Below are positions 31,583 to 39,883 of a DNA stretch of 64,000 bases, piece by piece. How positions within the stretch are numbered: the first letter of the stretch is position 1; every line of letters begins with the position of its first letter. The notes under the pieces are model-generated. The model was given only the letters and a program-made list of their open reading frames with translations. It did no database searches and was not told where the DNA came from. The stretch lies in the NCBI RefSeq assembly GCF_002934665.1, contig NZ_NIRS01000004.1:722147-786146 (forward strand). Reading direction: 5' to 3'. A program made the translations under genes and the position numbers. The stretch is from Pseudomonas laurylsulfatiphila. GTDB lineage: Bacteria; Pseudomonadota; Gammaproteobacteria; Pseudomonadales; Pseudomonadaceae.

Positions 31583-32260
31583 ATGAGCGAGCTGTTACTG
31601 ATTGATGATGACCAGGAGCTGTGTGAGCTCCTGAGCAGTTGGCTGAACCAGGAAGGGTTTCAGGTACGAGCCTGTCACGACGGCCAGAGCGCTCGCCGTG
31701 CGCTGGCCGAAACCGCTCCGGCGGCCGTGGTACTGGATGTGATGTTGCCTGATGGCAGCGGCCTGGAGCTGCTCAAGCAGTTGCGCAGCGATCACCCGGA
31801 TTTGCCGGTGCTGATGCTCTCGGCCCGGGGCGAGCCCCTGGACCGTATCCTCGGCCTGGAACTGGGCGCCGATGATTACCTGGCCAAACCCTGCGATCCA
31901 CGGGAACTGACCGCCCGCCTGCGCGCCGTCCTGCGCCGCAGCCACCCGGCAGCGGTGTCCAGCCAGCTGGAACTGGGCGACCTGTGTTTCAGCCCGGTGC
32001 GCGGCGTGGTCAGCATCGACGAGCAGGAGTTCACCCTCACCGTTTCCGAAAGCCGCCTGCTGGAAGCCCTGCTCAAGCAGCCCGGCGAACCCCTCGACAA
32101 ACAGGAACTGGCGCAGATTGCCCTCGGCCGCAAGCTGACCCTGTACGACCGCAGCCTGGACATGCACGTCAGCAACCTGCGCAAGAAGATCGGCCCACAC
32201 CCCGATGGTCGTCCGCGCATCGTGGCCCTGCGCAGCCGTGGTTACTACTACAGCCTCTGA
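31583..32260 (+). CDS. cpxR: OmpR-family response regulator, CpxR-like
   Basis: A 225-residue regulator. The receiver domain has the acidic pocket DDDQ, phospho-acceptor Asp52 (VVLDVMLPDGSG) and Lys102 (DYLAKPCDP). The C-terminal winged helix (TLTVSESRLLEALLKQPGEP ... RSLDMHVSNLRKKIG) is of the OmpR type. The cpxP-like gene, a Cpx-like box and a CpxA-like kinase follow within 1 kb, which makes CpxR the best assignment; a paralogous system cannot be excluded. Confidence 0.85.
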   Translation: MSELLLIDDDQELCELLSSWLNQEGFQVRACHDGQSARRALAETAPAAVVLDVMLPDGSGLELLKQLRSDHPDLPVLMLSARGEPLDRILGLELGADDYLAKPCDPRELTARLRAVLRRSHPAAVSSQLELGDLCFSPVRGVVSIDEQEFTLTVSESRLLEALLKQPGEPLDKQELAQIALGRKLTLYDRSLDMHVSNLRKKIGPHPDGRPRIVALRSRGYYYSL

Positions 32261-32282
32261 TCACTGACGACATACGGTCCAT

Positions 32283-32377
32283 GTAGGAGCTGCCGCAGGC
32301 TGCGATCTTTTGGTCTTGATCTTTTCAAGGCGCTAAAAAGCAAAATCAAAAGATCGCAGCCTGCGGCAGCTCCTACA
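32283..32377. repeat. REP pair (family A) inside the cpx-like cluster
   Basis: TGTAGGAGCTGCCGCAGGCT at 32283 and its inverse ending at 32377. It splits the response-regulator gene from the cpxP-like gene and could end the first transcript. Confidence 0.85.
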
Positions 32378-32416
32378 GGGGAATTGGGAGTTTTGTCAGG
32401 TCGGCGGGAAATCGTC

Positions 32417-32432
32417 TTTACCCAAGCTTTAC
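32417..32432 (-). promoter_or_regulatory. CpxR-box-like direct repeat upstream of the cpxP-like gene
   Basis: TTTAC-CCAAGC-TTTAC on the plus strand is GTAAA-N6-GTAAA on the minus strand. The E. coli Cpx box is GTAAA-N(4-8)-GTAAA, usually N5. It is 83 bases before the start codon of the Spy/CpxP-like gene, which suggests autoregulation by the adjacent two-component system. Confidence 0.5.
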
Positions 32433-32514
32433 CCTCCGCTGACCGCCGCTGACCTTGATCTGCGTAATCTGTACTCATCCGGAACGTACCGGGAACGAGA
32501 CAAGGAGATTCACC

Positions 32515-32964
32515 ATGCGCAAGACTCTTATCGCTCTGATGTTCGCTGCTGCCCTGCCGACCGTTGCCATGGCCATGCCTGAAGGCGCAGGCCCGATGGA
32601 TGGGCCGATGGACGGTTCGCGCCACGGCGGTCAGATGCACGGCATGCACGGCAAAGGCCCGTACAGTCAACTGGACCTGAGCCGCGAACAGCGCGAGCAG
32701 ATCCGCAAGATCATGGGCGAGCAGATGCACGAGCGTAAGCAACTGGTCGATAAATACCTGGAGAAACTCTCGCCAGCCGACCAGAAAGCCATGAAAGACG
32801 AAATGACCGCCCAGCACCAGAAAGCCGAAGCCGATGTGCGTGCGGTGCTGAAACCGGATCAACAGAAGAAATTCGACGAGATCCAGAAAAAGCAGGCTGA
32901 ACGTCGCGCCGAGTGGGCCGAGTTCAAAGCCTGGAAAGCGCAACAACCGCAAAAAGCGCAATAA
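32515..32964 (+). CDS. cpxP: Spy/CpxP-family periplasmic chaperone
   Basis: A 149-residue protein with a signal peptide (MRKTLIALMFAAALPTVAMA), a Met/Gly/His-rich linker (about residues 21-50) and a helical LTxxQ-like domain (YSQLDLSREQREQIRKIMGE ... LKPDQQKKFDEIQKKQAERR). Spy/CpxP proteins bind misfolded periplasmic proteins, and CpxP also restrains the CpxA sensor. The Met/His-rich linker could bind metal; that is inference. CAAGGAGATTCACC precedes the ATG. It sits between regulator and kinase genes. Confidence 0.88.
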   Translation: MRKTLIALMFAAALPTVAMAMPEGAGPMDGPMDGSRHGGQMHGMHGKGPYSQLDLSREQREQIRKIMGEQMHERKQLVDKYLEKLSPADQKAMKDEMTAQHQKAEADVRAVLKPDQQKKFDEIQKKQAERRAEWAEFKAWKAQQPQKAQ

Positions 32965-32977
32965 TGCGTTAACCCCG

Positions 32978-33004
32978 GACCCGACGGCTGAACACCGTTG
33001 GGTC
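32978..33004 (+). terminator. Hairpin after the cpxP-like gene
   Basis: GACCCGACGG and CCGTTGGGTC pair (one G-T pair) around a 7-base loop, followed by TGATGCTTTTG. A weak terminator 13 bases after the stop. Confidence 0.5.
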
Positions 33005-33020
33005 TGATGCTTTTGATCTA

Positions 33021-33121
33021 CTGTAGGAGCGAGCCTGCTCGCGATGGACGTCAACGATAACGCGCGGCATCAGGCAGTCCGTGTTGTCTATGCGTTTTTC
33101 GCGAGCAAGCTCGCTCCTACA
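33021..33121. repeat. REP pair (family B) between cpxP-like and cpxA-like genes
   Basis: CTGTAGGAGCGAGCCTGCTC at 33021 and the inverse GCGAGCAAGCTCGCTCCTAC ending at about 33120. The spacer is about 45 bases. Confidence 0.8.
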
Positions 33122-33151
33122 TGGGATTCTGTGTTTGTTTGAGGATTTCCT

Positions 33152-34495
33152 GTGCGTTCATTGTTCTGGCGTATCCTGGCCAGCTTCTGGCTGGCCATCG
33201 CTCTGGTTGCAGGGCTTTCCATCCTGCTCGGGCACATGCTCAACCAGGACGCATGGATTCTCAGCCGCCACCCGGGCCTCAACACGCTGGCCGAACAGTG
33301 GACGCAAACTTACGAAAGTCAGGGCGAAGACGCCGCCCAGGATATTCTCCAACAGCGTAAACGCCAGTATCACATCGACGTACAGGTGCTTAACGAGAGC
33401 GGCGATCCGGTGGTGCGCGGCACCTTCCCCAGACGTGCGGCGGCCTTTGAGGCGCGCCAGAACAATGATGACCGGCGCCTGCCATGGCGGCGTCTGACCG
33501 ATGAGTTCACCAGCGAAAAAACCGGTGATACCTTCCTGTTCATCTACCGCATTCCACACCCGGAACTGGACGCCTGGCACCGCGAGAGCCTGCTCTGGCC
33601 GCTCAGTGCCCTGGGAATCGCCCTGGTGGTGCTGACCCTGTTCAGCCTGCTGGTGACCTTTTCCATCACTCGCCCGCTCAGCCGTCTGCGCGGAGCGGTG
33701 CATGACCTGGGACAAACCACGTATCAACAGAACAGTCTGGTCAAGCTGGCCAACCGTCGCGATGAGTTTGGCGTCCTGGCCAATGACTTCAACCGCATGG
33801 GTGCGCGCCTGCAGAGTCTGATTGGCAGCCAGCGGCAACTGCTGCGCGATGTCTCCCACGAACTGCGCTCGCCTCTGGCGCGTCTGCGTATCGCGCTGGC
33901 GCTCGCCGAACGGGCCGGCCCACAGGAACGGGAACAGCTATGGCCGCGCCTGACCCGGGAGTGCGACCGACTGGAAGCGCTGATCAGCGAAATCCTGGTG
34001 CTCGCGCGGGTCGACTCCGATAACGCCAGTGCCGAAGAGGTGGATCTGAATGCCTTGCTCAATACCTTGCAGAAGGATGCTCAACTCGGTTCACCCGAGC
34101 AACTCGTACACCTCGAAGCCGAGTCGCAACTGAATCTGAAGGGCTGGCCGACCATGATCGAACGGGCCGTCGACAACTTGCTGCGCAATGCCCAGCGTTT
34201 CAATCCGGTGGGTGGCCTGCCGATCGAAATGCAGGCGCTGCGTCAGGGTGAGCGGATCGTCGTGACCGTGCGCGATCACGGACCGGGGGTCAGTGCCGAA
34301 TATTTGAGCCAGCTCGGTGAACCGTTCTATCGGGCACCGGGGCAGACAGCGGCCGGACACGGCCTGGGCCTGGCCATCGCCCGACGAGCGGCGGAGCGCC
34401 ATGGCGGCAGCCTGGTGCTGGCCAATCACCCTGAAGGCGGGTTCATTGCCAGCCTGGAATTGCCGTTGGTGCCGGGGGCTATCGTACAACCGTAA
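33152..34495 (+). CDS. cpxA: Sensor histidine kinase, CpxA-like
   Basis: A 447-residue inner-membrane kinase. A first membrane segment (residues 8-28), a periplasmic sensor of about 120 residues, a second membrane segment (149-171), a HAMP region (172-225), the H-box with His236 (LRDVSHELRSPLARLR) and the ATPase domain with N box (RAVDNLLRNAQRF), DHGPGVS and GHGLGLAIA. It would phosphorylate the adjacent regulator in response to envelope stress. GTG start at 33152 with GAGGATTTCCT upstream. Confidence 0.9.
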   Translation: MRSLFWRILASFWLAIALVAGLSILLGHMLNQDAWILSRHPGLNTLAEQWTQTYESQGEDAAQDILQQRKRQYHIDVQVLNESGDPVVRGTFPRRAAAFEARQNNDDRRLPWRRLTDEFTSEKTGDTFLFIYRIPHPELDAWHRESLLWPLSALGIALVVLTLFSLLVTFSITRPLSRLRGAVHDLGQTTYQQNSLVKLANRRDEFGVLANDFNRMGARLQSLIGSQRQLLRDVSHELRSPLARLRIALALAERAGPQEREQLWPRLTRECDRLEALISEILVLARVDSDNASAEEVDLNALLNTLQKDAQLGSPEQLVHLEAESQLNLKGWPTMIERAVDNLLRNAQRFNPVGGLPIEMQALRQGERIVVTVRDHGPGVSAEYLSQLGEPFYRAPGQTAAGHGLGLAIARRAAERHGGSLVLANHPEGGFIASLELPLVPGAIVQP

Positions 34496-34569
34496 AAGAT
34501 CGCAGCCTTCGGCAGCTCCTACAGAGGCACACACAACCCTGTAGGAGCTGCCGAAGGCTGCGATCTTTT
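34496..34569. repeat. REP pair (family A) between the kinase and nitroreductase genes
   Basis: AAGATCGCAGCCTTCGGCAG ... TCCTACAG and its inverse (34540-34569) around a spacer of about 17 bases. It overlaps the kinase stop codon region and sits just after the convergent nitroreductase stop, so it can serve both 3' ends. Confidence 0.85.
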
Positions 34570-34574
34570 GATCT

Positions 34575-35141
34575 TCAGGCTTTTCCGGACCAGGCGCTGA
34601 CAAATTCAGCCAGGTCGACCTTCTCGGCCACCCGCGGTTCTTTCTGCGGTGTGCCCAGGTACAGGAAAGCAATCACCTCTTCCCCCTCCGCCAGGCCCAA
34701 CCCCTTGGCCACATGCGGCGAGTACGCCAGGTCACCGGTACGCCACACCGCGCCAATGCCCTGCGCATAGGCCGCCAGCAAGATCCCGTGGGCCGCACAG
34801 CCCGCCGCCAGCAACTGCTCGGACTTCGGATACTTGACGTGATCCTGCAGCCGCGCAATCACCACCACCACCAGCGGTGCCCGCAGCGGATTATTGCGCG
34901 CCTTGTCGATGGCCGCTTCGCTGACTTCGCCGTCCTGCAATTTCGCCGCTTCGACCAGCAGTTCGCCCATTTGCTCACGTGCCGCGCCTTCCACCGTCAG
35001 AAAGCGCCACGGCTGCAAGTGACCGTGATCCGGGGCGCGCATGGCGGCGCCGAACAGCACCTCACGCTGCTCGGCAGTGGGTGCAGGGTCAATCAGTCGC
35101 GGAACGGAAACACGGTTGAGCAAAGCGTCGAGAGCCTGCAT
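34575..35141 (-). CDS. YdjA-like nitroreductase
   Basis: A 188-residue flavoprotein of the nitroreductase fold (MQALDALLNRVSVPRLIDPA; MRAPDHGHLQPWRFLTVEG; CAAHGILLAAYAQGIGAVWR). The short form and APDHGxLxPWRF motif are typical of the YdjA/TdsD subgroup, FMN-dependent NAD(P)H oxidoreductases with poorly known natural substrates. Convergent with the upstream kinase and monocistronic. Confidence 0.88.
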   Translation of the reverse strand: MQALDALLNRVSVPRLIDPAPTAEQREVLFGAAMRAPDHGHLQPWRFLTVEGAAREQMGELLVEAAKLQDGEVSEAAIDKARNNPLRAPLVVVVIARLQDHVKYPKSEQLLAAGCAAHGILLAAYAQGIGAVWRTGDLAYSPHVAKGLGLAEGEEVIAFLYLGTPQKEPRVAEKVDLAEFVSAWSGKA

Positions 35142-35262
35142 CGGCCACCTCCTGAAAAATTTGTGCGGCTATTCTAGCTGTAACTGCCACAGCAGTGCCG
35201 GTTTACATGCCCTGCCTCACGGGTAGAATGGCGCCCTTTCCACTATCAGCCGAGCGGACCTC

Positions 35263-36717
35263 ATGGCGTTGCCGACCTTACGGATCATTGGTTTCATCAT
35301 CGGCATCTTCCTGATCACGCTGGCGATCTCCATGGTCATACCCATGGCCACGTTGGTCATTTTCGACCGCACCAGCGATCTGCCGTCGTTCCTCTGGGCC
35401 AGCATGATCACCTTTGTCGCCGGGCTGGCGCTGGTGATTCCGGGGCGCCCCGAACACATTCACCTGCGCCCCCGGGACATGTACCTGCTGACCGTCAGCA
35501 GCTGGCTGGTGGTGTGCATCTTCGCCGCACTGCCGTTCCTGCTGACCCAACACATCAGCTACACCGACTCGTTCTTCGAAAGCATGTCCGGCATCACCGC
35601 CACTGGCGCAACCGTACTCAGCGGCCTGGACACCATGTCCCCCGGCATCCTGATGTGGCGCTCGTTGCTGCACTGGCTCGGCGGCATCGGCTTCATCGGC
35701 ATGGCGGTGGCGATTCTGCCGCTGCTGCGCATCGGCGGCATGCGGCTGTTCCAGACCGAATCGTCGGACCGCTCGGAAAAAGTCATGCCCCGCTCGCACA
35801 TGGTGGCGCGCCTGATCGTGGCGACCTACGTCGGCATTACCATTGTCGGCAGCCTGGCGTTCTGGTGGGCCGGGATGAGCCTGTTCGACGCGATCAACCA
35901 CGCGATGTCGGCGATTTCCACCGGCGGCTTCTCCACCTCCGACCAGTCTTTGGCCAAGTGGCCGGAGCCTGCGGTGCATTGGGTCGCGATCGTCGTCATG
36001 ATTCTCGGCGCCCTGCCGTTCACCCTGTATGTCGCCACGTTGCGGGGTAATCGTCGGGCGCTGATCAAGGATGAACAGGTTCAAGGCCTGCTCGGCATGC
36101 TGCTGGTGACCTGGCTGGTGCTCGGCACCTGGTATTGGTGGACTACCCAGCTGCATTGGCTGGAGGCGTTGCGGCATGTGGCGCTGAACGTGACGTCGGT
36201 AGTGACCACCACCGGTTTTGCACTGGGGGACTACAGCCTCTGGGGCAATTTCTCGCTGATGCTGTTCTTCTACCTGGGGTTTGTCGGCGGTTGTTCCGGC
36301 TCGACTGCGGGCGGCATCAAGATTTTCCGCTTCCAGGTGGCCTATATCCTGCTCAAGGCCAACCTTAACCAGCTGATTCACCCGCGCGCGGTGATCAAGC
36401 AGAAGTACAACGGTCACCGCCTCGACGAAGAAATCGTCCGTTCGATCCTGACCTTTTCGTTCTTCTTTGCAATCACCATCTGCGTGATTGCGCTGCTGCT
36501 GTCGCTGCTCGGCGTGGACTGGATGACCGCCCTCACCGGCGCGGCCAGCACCGTGTCCGGTGTCGGCCCGGGGCTCGGCGAAACCATCGGCCCGGCCGGT
36601 AACTTCGCGACCCTGCCGGATGCCGCCAAGTGGATTCTGTCGTTCGGCATGCTGCTCGGCCGACTGGAGATCATCACTGTGTTTGTGCTGTGTATTCCGG
36701 CATTTTGGCGTCATTGA
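35263..36717 (+). CDS. trkH: TrkH-family potassium uptake protein
   Basis: A 484-residue inner-membrane ion channel subunit. Four pore-loop repeats of the TrkH/KtrB fold are visible, with selectivity segments such as SGITATGATVLSG, SAISTGGFSTSD, SVVTTTGFALGD and STVSGVGPGLGE. FVGGCSGSTAGGIKIFRFQV is a strong family signature. With cytoplasmic TrkA it takes up K+ using the proton or sodium gradient. The 3' end overlaps the convergent AraC-type gene by 44 bases. Confidence 0.95.
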   Translation: MALPTLRIIGFIIGIFLITLAISMVIPMATLVIFDRTSDLPSFLWASMITFVAGLALVIPGRPEHIHLRPRDMYLLTVSSWLVVCIFAALPFLLTQHISYTDSFFESMSGITATGATVLSGLDTMSPGILMWRSLLHWLGGIGFIGMAVAILPLLRIGGMRLFQTESSDRSEKVMPRSHMVARLIVATYVGITIVGSLAFWWAGMSLFDAINHAMSAISTGGFSTSDQSLAKWPEPAVHWVAIVVMILGALPFTLYVATLRGNRRALIKDEQVQGLLGMLLVTWLVLGTWYWWTTQLHWLEALRHVALNVTSVVTTTGFALGDYSLWGNFSLMLFFYLGFVGGCSGSTAGGIKIFRFQVAYILLKANLNQLIHPRAVIKQKYNGHRLDEEIVRSILTFSFFFAITICVIALLLSLLGVDWMTALTGAASTVSGVGPGLGETIGPAGNFATLPDAAKWILSFGMLLGRLEIITVFVLCIPAFWRH

Positions 36718-37735
36718 TCGCTTCAGGTGCCTGCATCAGCCGCATCCGGTACTCGCCGGGTGTGGCATCGAACCAGCGGCGGAAAGCACGGAAGAAGTTG
36801 CTCGGATCGGCGAACCCCAGCAAGTAAGCGATTTCCAGCAAGGTCATGTTCGGTTGCGCCAGATACTGCTCGGCCAGTTCGCGCCGGGTATCGTCCAGCA
36901 GCGCCTGAAAACTCGTGCCCTCTTCCTGCAAGCGCCGTTGCAAGGTGCGCTGGGAAAGATGCAGCGTCTGCGCCACGGTGTCGCGCTTGGGCTCGCCCTG
37001 GGGCAACAGGCGGCACAACACCTGCCGCGCCTTGTGCGTCACGCGGCTTTCGGAAAAACGCGCCAGGTACTCGCCGGCAAAGCGGTCATGCAGCAACGCC
37101 ATGGCTTCGTTGGCCGTCGGCAAGGGCGCTTCCATGTCCGAACGCTCGAATATCAGCGCATCGTAAGGCGCGTTGAACACCAACGGTGCATGGAAGGCTT
37201 GTTTATAGGGTTCCGGATTGGCCGGTTCAGCGCCCTGCACCAGCACTTTGCGTGGATGCAGCGTACGCCCGGTCAACCAGCCGCACAGCGCCAGGGCGCA
37301 GGCCAGTGAAGCTTCGGCGCTCTGCCGGGTCGGCGGCAGGTGGTCGCCATGTACCGTCAGAATCAGCGCGTAGCCTTCGTCCAGCAGCTTGAAACTCAGG
37401 TCGGCACTTTCGGCGATGATCCGCTGATAGCGCACCAGGCGCTGAAAGCCTTCGGCCAGTGTCTGGCTGGACATCAAGGCGTAACCGGTCACATGGAACT
37501 GCGCCGGTCGCACCACCTTGCCCATGTTCAGGCCGATGGCCGGGTTGCCGGACAGTTCGACCGCGCGTTGCCACAGCCGTGTCATGGAATCTTGCGGGAA
37601 GCGTGCATCCGGATCATCCAGTGCCGCGTAGTCGAGCCCCAGCTGCTTGAACAGAACCCGGCAATCCAGGCCGTCCATCTCCAGCGCTTTGACAATCCCC
37701 ATCGCCCAGCTTGCAGAAGTCGTTCGTTCGCTCAT
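36674..37735 (-). CDS. AraC-family regulator with arabinose-binding-like N-terminal domain
   Basis: A 353-residue regulator. The N-terminal half (RLWQRAVELSGNPAIGLNMG ... FHVTGYALMSSQTLAEGFQR) matches the OruR/ArgR-like ligand-binding domain found in AraC regulators of this length. The C-terminal AraC helix-turn-helix pair spans about residues 245-340 (LHLSQRTLQRRLQEEGTSFQ; IAYLLGFADPSNFFRAFRRW). Neither ligand nor target can be inferred: neighbours are a K+ transporter and an Mpo1-like gene. Confidence 0.88.
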   Translation of the reverse strand: MSERTTSASWAMGIVKALEMDGLDCRVLFKQLGLDYAALDDPDARFPQDSMTRLWQRAVELSGNPAIGLNMGKVVRPAQFHVTGYALMSSQTLAEGFQRLVRYQRIIAESADLSFKLLDEGYALILTVHGDHLPPTRQSAEASLACALALCGWLTGRTLHPRKVLVQGAEPANPEPYKQAFHAPLVFNAPYDALIFERSDMEAPLPTANEAMALLHDRFAGEYLARFSESRVTHKARQVLCRLLPQGEPKRDTVAQTLHLSQRTLQRRLQEEGTSFQALLDDTRRELAEQYLAQPNMTLLEIAYLLGFADPSNFFRAFRRWFDATPGEYRMRLMQAPEAINDAKMPEYTAQTQ

Positions 37736-37895
37736 GGCGTTTTCTTACATGGTGAGCCGCATGCGACGGCTATTGACCGAAGGATACTAAAGTGGCGCCT
37801 ATTGTCACTGGCTGATGCCATTGATCACTCTAGACTCAAATAAGCTACCCGCAGAACAACTTGCAGTCAGAACAATAACCACAGAGATCGCAGTC

Positions 37896-38207
37896 GTGGA
37901 AAACATCAAACGCTTCAACAGCTTTGCTGAGTTTTACCCTTACTACCTCAGCGAGCACAGCAACAGTACCTGTCGCCGTCTTCATTTTATCGGCACGACG
38001 CTGGTTATCTTGATACTGGCGCTGACCATTGGTCGCGGCGCCTGGATGCTGTTGTGGGCCCTGCCTGTGGCGGGTTACAGCTTTGCCTGGGCCGGTCACT
38101 TCTTCTTCGAGAAGAACCGCCCGGCAACGTTCCAACACCCCTTCTATAGCCTGCTCGGCGATTTTGTCATGTACCGGGACATGGTGCTGGGGCGCGTTCC
38201 GTTCTAG
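37896..38207 (+). CDS. Mpo1-like (DUF962) membrane protein
   Basis: A 103-residue protein with the DUF962 signature FAEFYPYYLSEHSNSTCRRL, HFIGTTLVILILAL, AWAGHFFFEKNRPATFQHPF and YSLLGDFVMYRDMVLGR. Conserved histidines (HSNSTCRRLHF; GHFFFEKNRPATFQHP) bind Fe2+ in yeast Mpo1, a dioxygenase of 2-hydroxy fatty acids. Two membrane segments. GTG at 37896 gives the family start; upstream codons are not conserved. It lies 27 bases before the HD-domain gene, so the two are probably an operon. Confidence 0.88.
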   Translation: MENIKRFNSFAEFYPYYLSEHSNSTCRRLHFIGTTLVILILALTIGRGAWMLLWALPVAGYSFAWAGHFFFEKNRPATFQHPFYSLLGDFVMYRDMVLGRVPF

Positions 38208-38234
38208 AGAACATCCGTCACAAGAGAGTTGCCT

Positions 38235-38825
38235 ATGAATGCCAATGCCCGCTTCACCCACATGAAGGACGGCACGCAGGAAGACTGGGCGATCATCGCC
38301 GCGGACTTCAGTGCCTACGCGCGACAATTGCCGACAAGGATTGTGGCGCACCTGAAGTTACTGGAGGGTGATTTTGGTGGATTCCCGGTGGATCGCCTGA
38401 CCCATTCCCTGCAAACCGCCACCCGCGCCTTTCGCGATGGTCGCGACGAAGAATACGTGGTCTGCGCCCTGCTCCATGACATCGGCGACACCCTGGGTTC
38501 CTACAACCACCCGGACATCGCCGCAGCGATCCTCAAGCCGTTCGTCAGCGCCGAGAACCTGTGGATGGTGGAGAAACACGGGATTTTCCAGGGCTACTAC
38601 TTCTTTCATCACCTGGGCATGGATCGGCATCTGCGTGAGCAGTTCCAGGACCACCCGCAGTACCAGGCGACCGTCGAGTTCTGTGCCAAATACGATGCGG
38701 CGGCGTTTGATCCGGCATATGACACGCTGCCATTGAGCTTCTTCGAACCGATGATGGAGCGGTTGTTTGCCCGGCCGAGGAACTCGATCTACAAGGCGGC
38801 GATGGAAGAACATTCGCCAGCCTGA
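38235..38825 (+). CDS. HD-domain protein resembling mixed-valent diiron oxygenases
   Basis: A 196-residue HD-fold protein. The order of metal-binding residues is His57 (THSLQTATRAF), His81-Asp82 (CALLHDIGDTLG), His92 (SYNHPD), His125/126 (YYFFHHLG) and a late Asp in KYDAAAFDPAYDTL. This pattern resembles PhnZ/TmpB HD oxygenases that cleave C-P bonds, rather than HD phosphohydrolases, but no phosphonate genes are nearby. The substrate is unknown. AAGAGAG precedes the ATG at 38235. Cotranscription with the Mpo1-like gene is likely. Confidence 0.75.
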   Translation: MNANARFTHMKDGTQEDWAIIAADFSAYARQLPTRIVAHLKLLEGDFGGFPVDRLTHSLQTATRAFRDGRDEEYVVCALLHDIGDTLGSYNHPDIAAAILKPFVSAENLWMVEKHGIFQGYYFFHHLGMDRHLREQFQDHPQYQATVEFCAKYDAAAFDPAYDTLPLSFFEPMMERLFARPRNSIYKAAMEEHSPA

Positions 38826-38827
38826 CA

Positions 38828-38912
38828 GGACCGCTTCGCGGTCCATCGCGAGCAGGCTCGCTCCCACAATTGGAACGCATACTCCTGTGGGAGCGAGCCT
38901 GCTCGCGATGAG
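38828..38912. repeat. Hairpin plus REP pair (family B) after the HD-domain gene
   Basis: GGACCG-CTTCG-CGGTCC (38828-38844) is followed by inverted REP copies ATCGCGAGCAGGCTCGCTCC (38845) and GGGAGCGAGCCTGCTCGCGA (ending about 38909). The region separates two convergent genes. Confidence 0.8.
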
Positions 38913-38933
38913 GTCCGCACGGGCACAGGATTA

Positions 38934-39749
38934 TCAAGCCAACTCTGCAACCTTGGCCGCCTTCATCTGCGCCTCCCGCGCCTGGGCATCCGCCAACCGG
39001 TACAACTCGATCGAACCATCCCAATGCTCGATCAACGCCGTGCACGACTCCACCCAGTCGCCGCAATTGAGGTAGTCCACCTCGCCCACCTTGCGAATCT
39101 CGGCATGGTGAATGTGCCCGCACACCACGCCGTGCAGCTCACGCTTGACGCATTCATGGGCGATGGCTTCCTCGAAGTCGCTGATGAAGCTGACCGCGGT
39201 TTTCACCTTGTGCTTGAGGTAGGCCGACAGCGACCAGTAGCCGTAGCCATATCGCGCGCGCCAATGATTGAGCCAGCGGTTGAGGGTCAGGGTGAATTCG
39301 TAGGCCGAGTCACCGAGAAAGGCCAGCCAGCGATGGTACCGGGTGATCACATCGAACTGGTCGCCATGGATCACCAGCAGATGCCGGCCATCGGCGGTGA
39401 CGTGTACCGCTTCGTCCACCAACTGGATATTGCCCAGGATCAGCTTCGAATAGCGGCGCAGGAACTCGTCGTGGTTGCCGGTGACGTAAATCACCTCGGT
39501 GCCACGCTTGCTCATGGTCAGCAGGCGACGGATCACGTTGGTGTGCGCTTGCGGCCAGTACATGCCGCCGCGCAGTTTCCAGCCGTCGATGATGTCACCG
39601 ACCAGGTAGATTCTGTCCGCGTGGTAGCTCTTGAGAAACTGCGACAGGTGTTCAGCCTGGCAATCCCGGGTGCCCAAATGCACGTCGGAAATCCATAGCG
39701 TCCGTACGCGTTGCTTACGGGTGGGTTTGGCGAGCTCGGCGCTGGTCAT
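38934..39749 (-). CDS. LpxH-like calcineurin-type phosphoesterase
   Basis: A 271-residue metallophosphoesterase with all blocks of the fold: WISDVHLGTRD, LVGDIIDGWKL, VTGNHDEFLRRY, VIHGDQFD and VCGHIHHAEI. It belongs to the COG2908 group, annotated as UDP-2,3-diacylglucosamine diphosphatase; since pseudomonads also have a canonical LpxH, a lipid A role for this copy is uncertain. The ATG at 39749 with AGAGGG upstream is chosen over the longer open frame. Confidence 0.82.
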   Translation of the reverse strand: MTSAELAKPTRKQRVRTLWISDVHLGTRDCQAEHLSQFLKSYHADRIYLVGDIIDGWKLRGGMYWPQAHTNVIRRLLTMSKRGTEVIYVTGNHDEFLRRYSKLILGNIQLVDEAVHVTADGRHLLVIHGDQFDVITRYHRWLAFLGDSAYEFTLTLNRWLNHWRARYGYGYWSLSAYLKHKVKTAVSFISDFEEAIAHECVKRELHGVVCGHIHHAEIRKVGEVDYLNCGDWVESCTALIEHWDGSIELYRLADAQAREAQMKAAKVAELA

Positions 39750-39883
39750 GGGCAACCCTCTGGCAAGTTTTGCCAAGTCTGCCGCGGCCCGGTTAATGGT
39801 CCATGACAGCGTCAAGTCAGTCCTGTGACAACGCTTGTTGGCCCGCTCGGTGTAGACTGACGCCCTGAACCGGGAGACCCGCG

